This document shows, one piece after another, positions 62,375 to 64,000 of a stretch of DNA of 64,000 nucleotides. How positions within the stretch are numbered: the first letter of the stretch is position 1; the number at the start of each line of letters is the position of its first letter. Where the stretch lies: the NCBI GenBank assembly GCA_900109485.1, contig FOAY01000005.1, positions 124,001 to 188,000 on the forward strand, written 5' to 3'. Source of the DNA: Kosakonia sacchari (GTDB lineage Bacteria; Pseudomonadota; Gammaproteobacteria; Enterobacterales; Enterobacteriaceae). The position numbers and the translations under genes are program-made. The notes below the pieces were generated by a model. That model searched no databases. It saw only the letters and a list, made by a program, of their open reading frames with translations, and was not told the DNA's origin.

Positions 62375-62913
62375 TGAAACAGGTTGCTTATTTCCACCCG
62401 GCGCTGCGCGTCCTGCACTGGCTGATGGCGGCGGCGATCATCGCCATGCTGTTTATTGGCGTGCTGATGGTCTCAACCATCTCGTCGCTGCACAGTTTGC
62501 TGGTGTCGATTCATAAACCGCTGGGTATGATGATTCTCGTCCTGGTGATCGTGCGTTTGTGGCTGCGATTTTATACTGCCACGCCAGCGTTACCGGCTTC
62601 GCTGCCTGCTTGGCAGCGCGCGATGGCGCACCTCTCGCACTGGGCGCTCTATGCGATGATGCTGGCGCAACCGCTGATCGGCTGGGCAATGCTGTCGGCG
62701 GCAGGCTACCCTGTATCATTAGGTTCAGGCTTCGTTTTACCGCCGATTCTGCCGGTAAATAATGACTGGTACGCGATCCTGCGTCCGCTGCATTCTGTGG
62801 TGGCGCTGGCGCTATTTATCACGGTGATGCTGCATCTGGCCGCCGCCTTATTACACGCGTTGATACTGCGTGACGGGGTATTTGAAAGTATGTCCGGAAC
62901 CCGCAAGCGATAA
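62374..62913 (+). CDS. Cytochrome b561-family protein
   Basis: The 179-residue protein has four predicted spans with paired His ligands for two b hemes (HPALRVLHWLM, HKPLGM, HLSHWALY, HSVVALALF, HLAAALLH). The overall pattern matches the YodB/YceJ class. It is coupled to the catalase-like gene and probably supplies electrons to it from the membrane. Confidence 0.88.
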   Translation: MKQVAYFHPALRVLHWLMAAAIIAMLFIGVLMVSTISSLHSLLVSIHKPLGMMILVLVIVRLWLRFYTATPALPASLPAWQRAMAHLSHWALYAMMLAQPLIGWAMLSAAGYPVSLGSGFVLPPILPVNNDWYAILRPLHSVVALALFITVMLHLAAALLHALILRDGVFESMSGTRKR

Positions 62914-62922
62914 AGGCTATCT

Positions 62923-63429
62923 ATGCAACTGACCGATGATCAAATTCGTCAGGTGATGCCGCATTTGCAGCGTTTTGCCCTGTGGCTAACCCGTAATCCG
63001 CACAGCGCGGAGGATCTGGTGCAAAACTGCCTGACGAAAGCGTTGACGCGCAGGCCGGATAACGCCGGGGCGGAAAGCCTGCGCGCCTGGCTGTTCGCTA
63101 TTCTCTACCGGCAATTTATTGACGGCGAGCGGCGACGCAAACGCTATATGAAGCTGCTCAGCTTTTTTACCGGCGAGGAAGCGCTTAGCGACTCGTCGGA
63201 GTCGCTGGCAATTGCCGACGATACGCTGGCGCTGTTCGCCACCTTGCCCACCGAGTATCGCGTCATTCTGCTACTGGTGAGCGTTGAAGGGCTGAGTTAT
63301 AAAGAGGTGGCCGCTACGCTGGATATTCCGACCGGCACCGTAATGTCCCGCCTGTCGCGGGCGCGCAAAATGTTGCATGAGAAATTAGAAGGTAAGGTAA
63401 CACCGTTACCGCTGAGGAGACTGAAATGA
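62923..63429 (+). CDS. ECF-family RNA polymerase sigma factor
   Basis: The 168-residue protein has sigma region 2 (about 12-80, HSAEDLVQNCLTKAL and LRAWLFAILYRQFID) and region 4 (about 105-160, YRVILLLVSVEGLSYKEVAATLDIPTGTVMSRLSRAR). It overlaps the anti-sigma start by four bases. It probably autoregulates the operon in response to an oxidative or envelope signal. Confidence 0.92.
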   Translation: MQLTDDQIRQVMPHLQRFALWLTRNPHSAEDLVQNCLTKALTRRPDNAGAESLRAWLFAILYRQFIDGERRRKRYMKLLSFFTGEEALSDSSESLAIADDTLALFATLPTEYRVILLLVSVEGLSYKEVAATLDIPTGTVMSRLSRARKMLHEKLEGKVTPLPLRRLK

Positions 63430-64000
63430 CGCTGCCACCTGATGAACACGATCTGCATGCCTGGATGGATGGCGAAACCGATGAAGCGACCTCAAAGCGG
63501 ATTGAACACTATCTGGCGCAAAACCCGGCGGCTGCCGCACAAGTCGCAGGATGGCGGCGCGATGCGCAGCAGTTGCGCCAGGCAATGCAGCAGCAACACG
63601 TGCAACTGGAAAGCCCCGAACCGCACTATTTCCGTCGGCAGGTGCGGCAGCAACGCCAGTGGAAACTGGCAACAGCATTCGCGCTGGTGCTGGCGCTGAG
63701 CGTCGGCGGTTTCACCGGCTGGCAGATGAAAGAGTCGCAAATGTTGATGACCCATCAGCCGATGGAAGATGCGGTACAGGCTTACAAGCTATTTGATAAT
63801 AGCGCCGTCACGCCGATGGATGTGGTTGCCACGCAGCAAACAGAACTAACCCGCTGGGTGTCGCGCTATTTTATTAACGGCCATCAGCCGCCGAACCTGG
63901 AGCAGTACGGCTTTACGCTGGTTGGCGGACGGTTGATTGCCACCGCGCAAGGACCCGCCGCGCTGATTATGTATCAGGGGCCGAGCGGCACGCGGGTTGG
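63426..64000 (+). CDS. Anti-sigma factor, partial at the window end
   Basis: The ATG overlaps the sigma stop (ATGA), and the frame stays open to the last base, about 191 codons. The product begins MTLPPDEHDLHAWMDGETDE, as in anti-sigma factors that hold the sigma factor with an N-terminal helical domain. One membrane span follows near residues 80-97 (LATAFALVLALSVGGFTG), then a periplasmic domain. The HxxxCxxC zinc motif of ZAS-type factors is absent, so it is a non-zinc class. The C-terminus is outside the window. Confidence 0.87.
   Translation, partial: MTLPPDEHDLHAWMDGETDEATSKRIEHYLAQNPAAAAQVAGWRRDAQQLRQAMQQQHVQLESPEPHYFRRQVRQQRQWKLATAFALVLALSVGGFTGWQMKESQMLMTHQPMEDAVQAYKLFDNSAVTPMDVVATQQTELTRWVSRYFINGHQPPNLEQYGFTLVGGRLIATAQGPAALIMYQGPSGTRV

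Overview
The window reads as chromosomal DNA of a plant- or soil-associated member of the Enterobacteriaceae, most like Kosakonia, Enterobacter or Phytobacter. Protein after protein matches the Escherichia coli minute-32 region: ydcR-ydcSTUV-patD-ortT, rlhA, sutR (ydcN), ydcO (BenE), tehB and ydcK, in the same relative order but inverted with respect to the window. Coding density is high, codon use is GC-rich, and BIME-like palindromes of enterobacterial type are present. No rRNA, tRNA, CRISPR array, integrase or intact insertion sequence was recognised.

Layout. 1-3.3 kb: the end of srfB, then srfC. 3.6-7.7 kb: an OFA-family MFS transporter, an alpha/beta hydrolase that has lost its catalytic His through a frameshift and has a perfect LexA-type box in front of it, two neighbouring OrtT/GhoT-type membrane peptides, and three small unknown genes. 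7.9-15.0 kb: the conserved putrescine/GABA-type block patD-ydcV-ydcU-ydcT-ydcS-ydcR. 15.3-45.8 kb: about 30 kb that in E. coli K-12 is replaced by only a few small genes between ydcR and rlhA. It holds the cyanide-insensitive oxidase cioAB with its small subunit, an unknown lipoprotein, SDR/AraC and LysR/TauE pairs, a TetR/RidA pair with twin operators, the large citrate-lyase operon, an MFS pump, a GNAT, a solitary OLD-family nuclease, a BIME and a nitroreductase/LysR pair. 45.8-52.4 kb: backbone again (rlhA, sutR, benE) plus AraC/EamA and a DUF3313 lipoprotein. 52.6-53.4 kb: a stand-alone Ntox44 toxin with a probable immunity partner. 53.6-58.4 kb: a DppA-like binding protein divergent from a PepT-like peptidase, then tehB and ydcK. 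58.6-64 kb: a GH19 chitinase, an SDR, and a catalase-like / cytochrome b561 / ECF sigma / anti-sigma operon cut by the window end.

The most distinctive system is the 11-gene minus-strand operon from 37.5 to 25.6 kb with a divergent LysR regulator. It joins a complete citrate lyase and its maturation set (citCDEF-X-G) to a PrpF-type aconitate-like isomerase, an MFS transporter, a FAH-family enzyme, an alpha/beta hydrolase and a second-type AcnB. Read as a pathway it would import an aconitate-like tricarboxylate (trans-aconitate, abundant in grasses, is the best guess), isomerise it to cis-aconitate, hydrate it to citrate with AcnB, and split it to acetate and oxaloacetate, with the FAH enzyme acting on oxaloacetate. 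The gene content is seen in the sequence; the substrate is inference.
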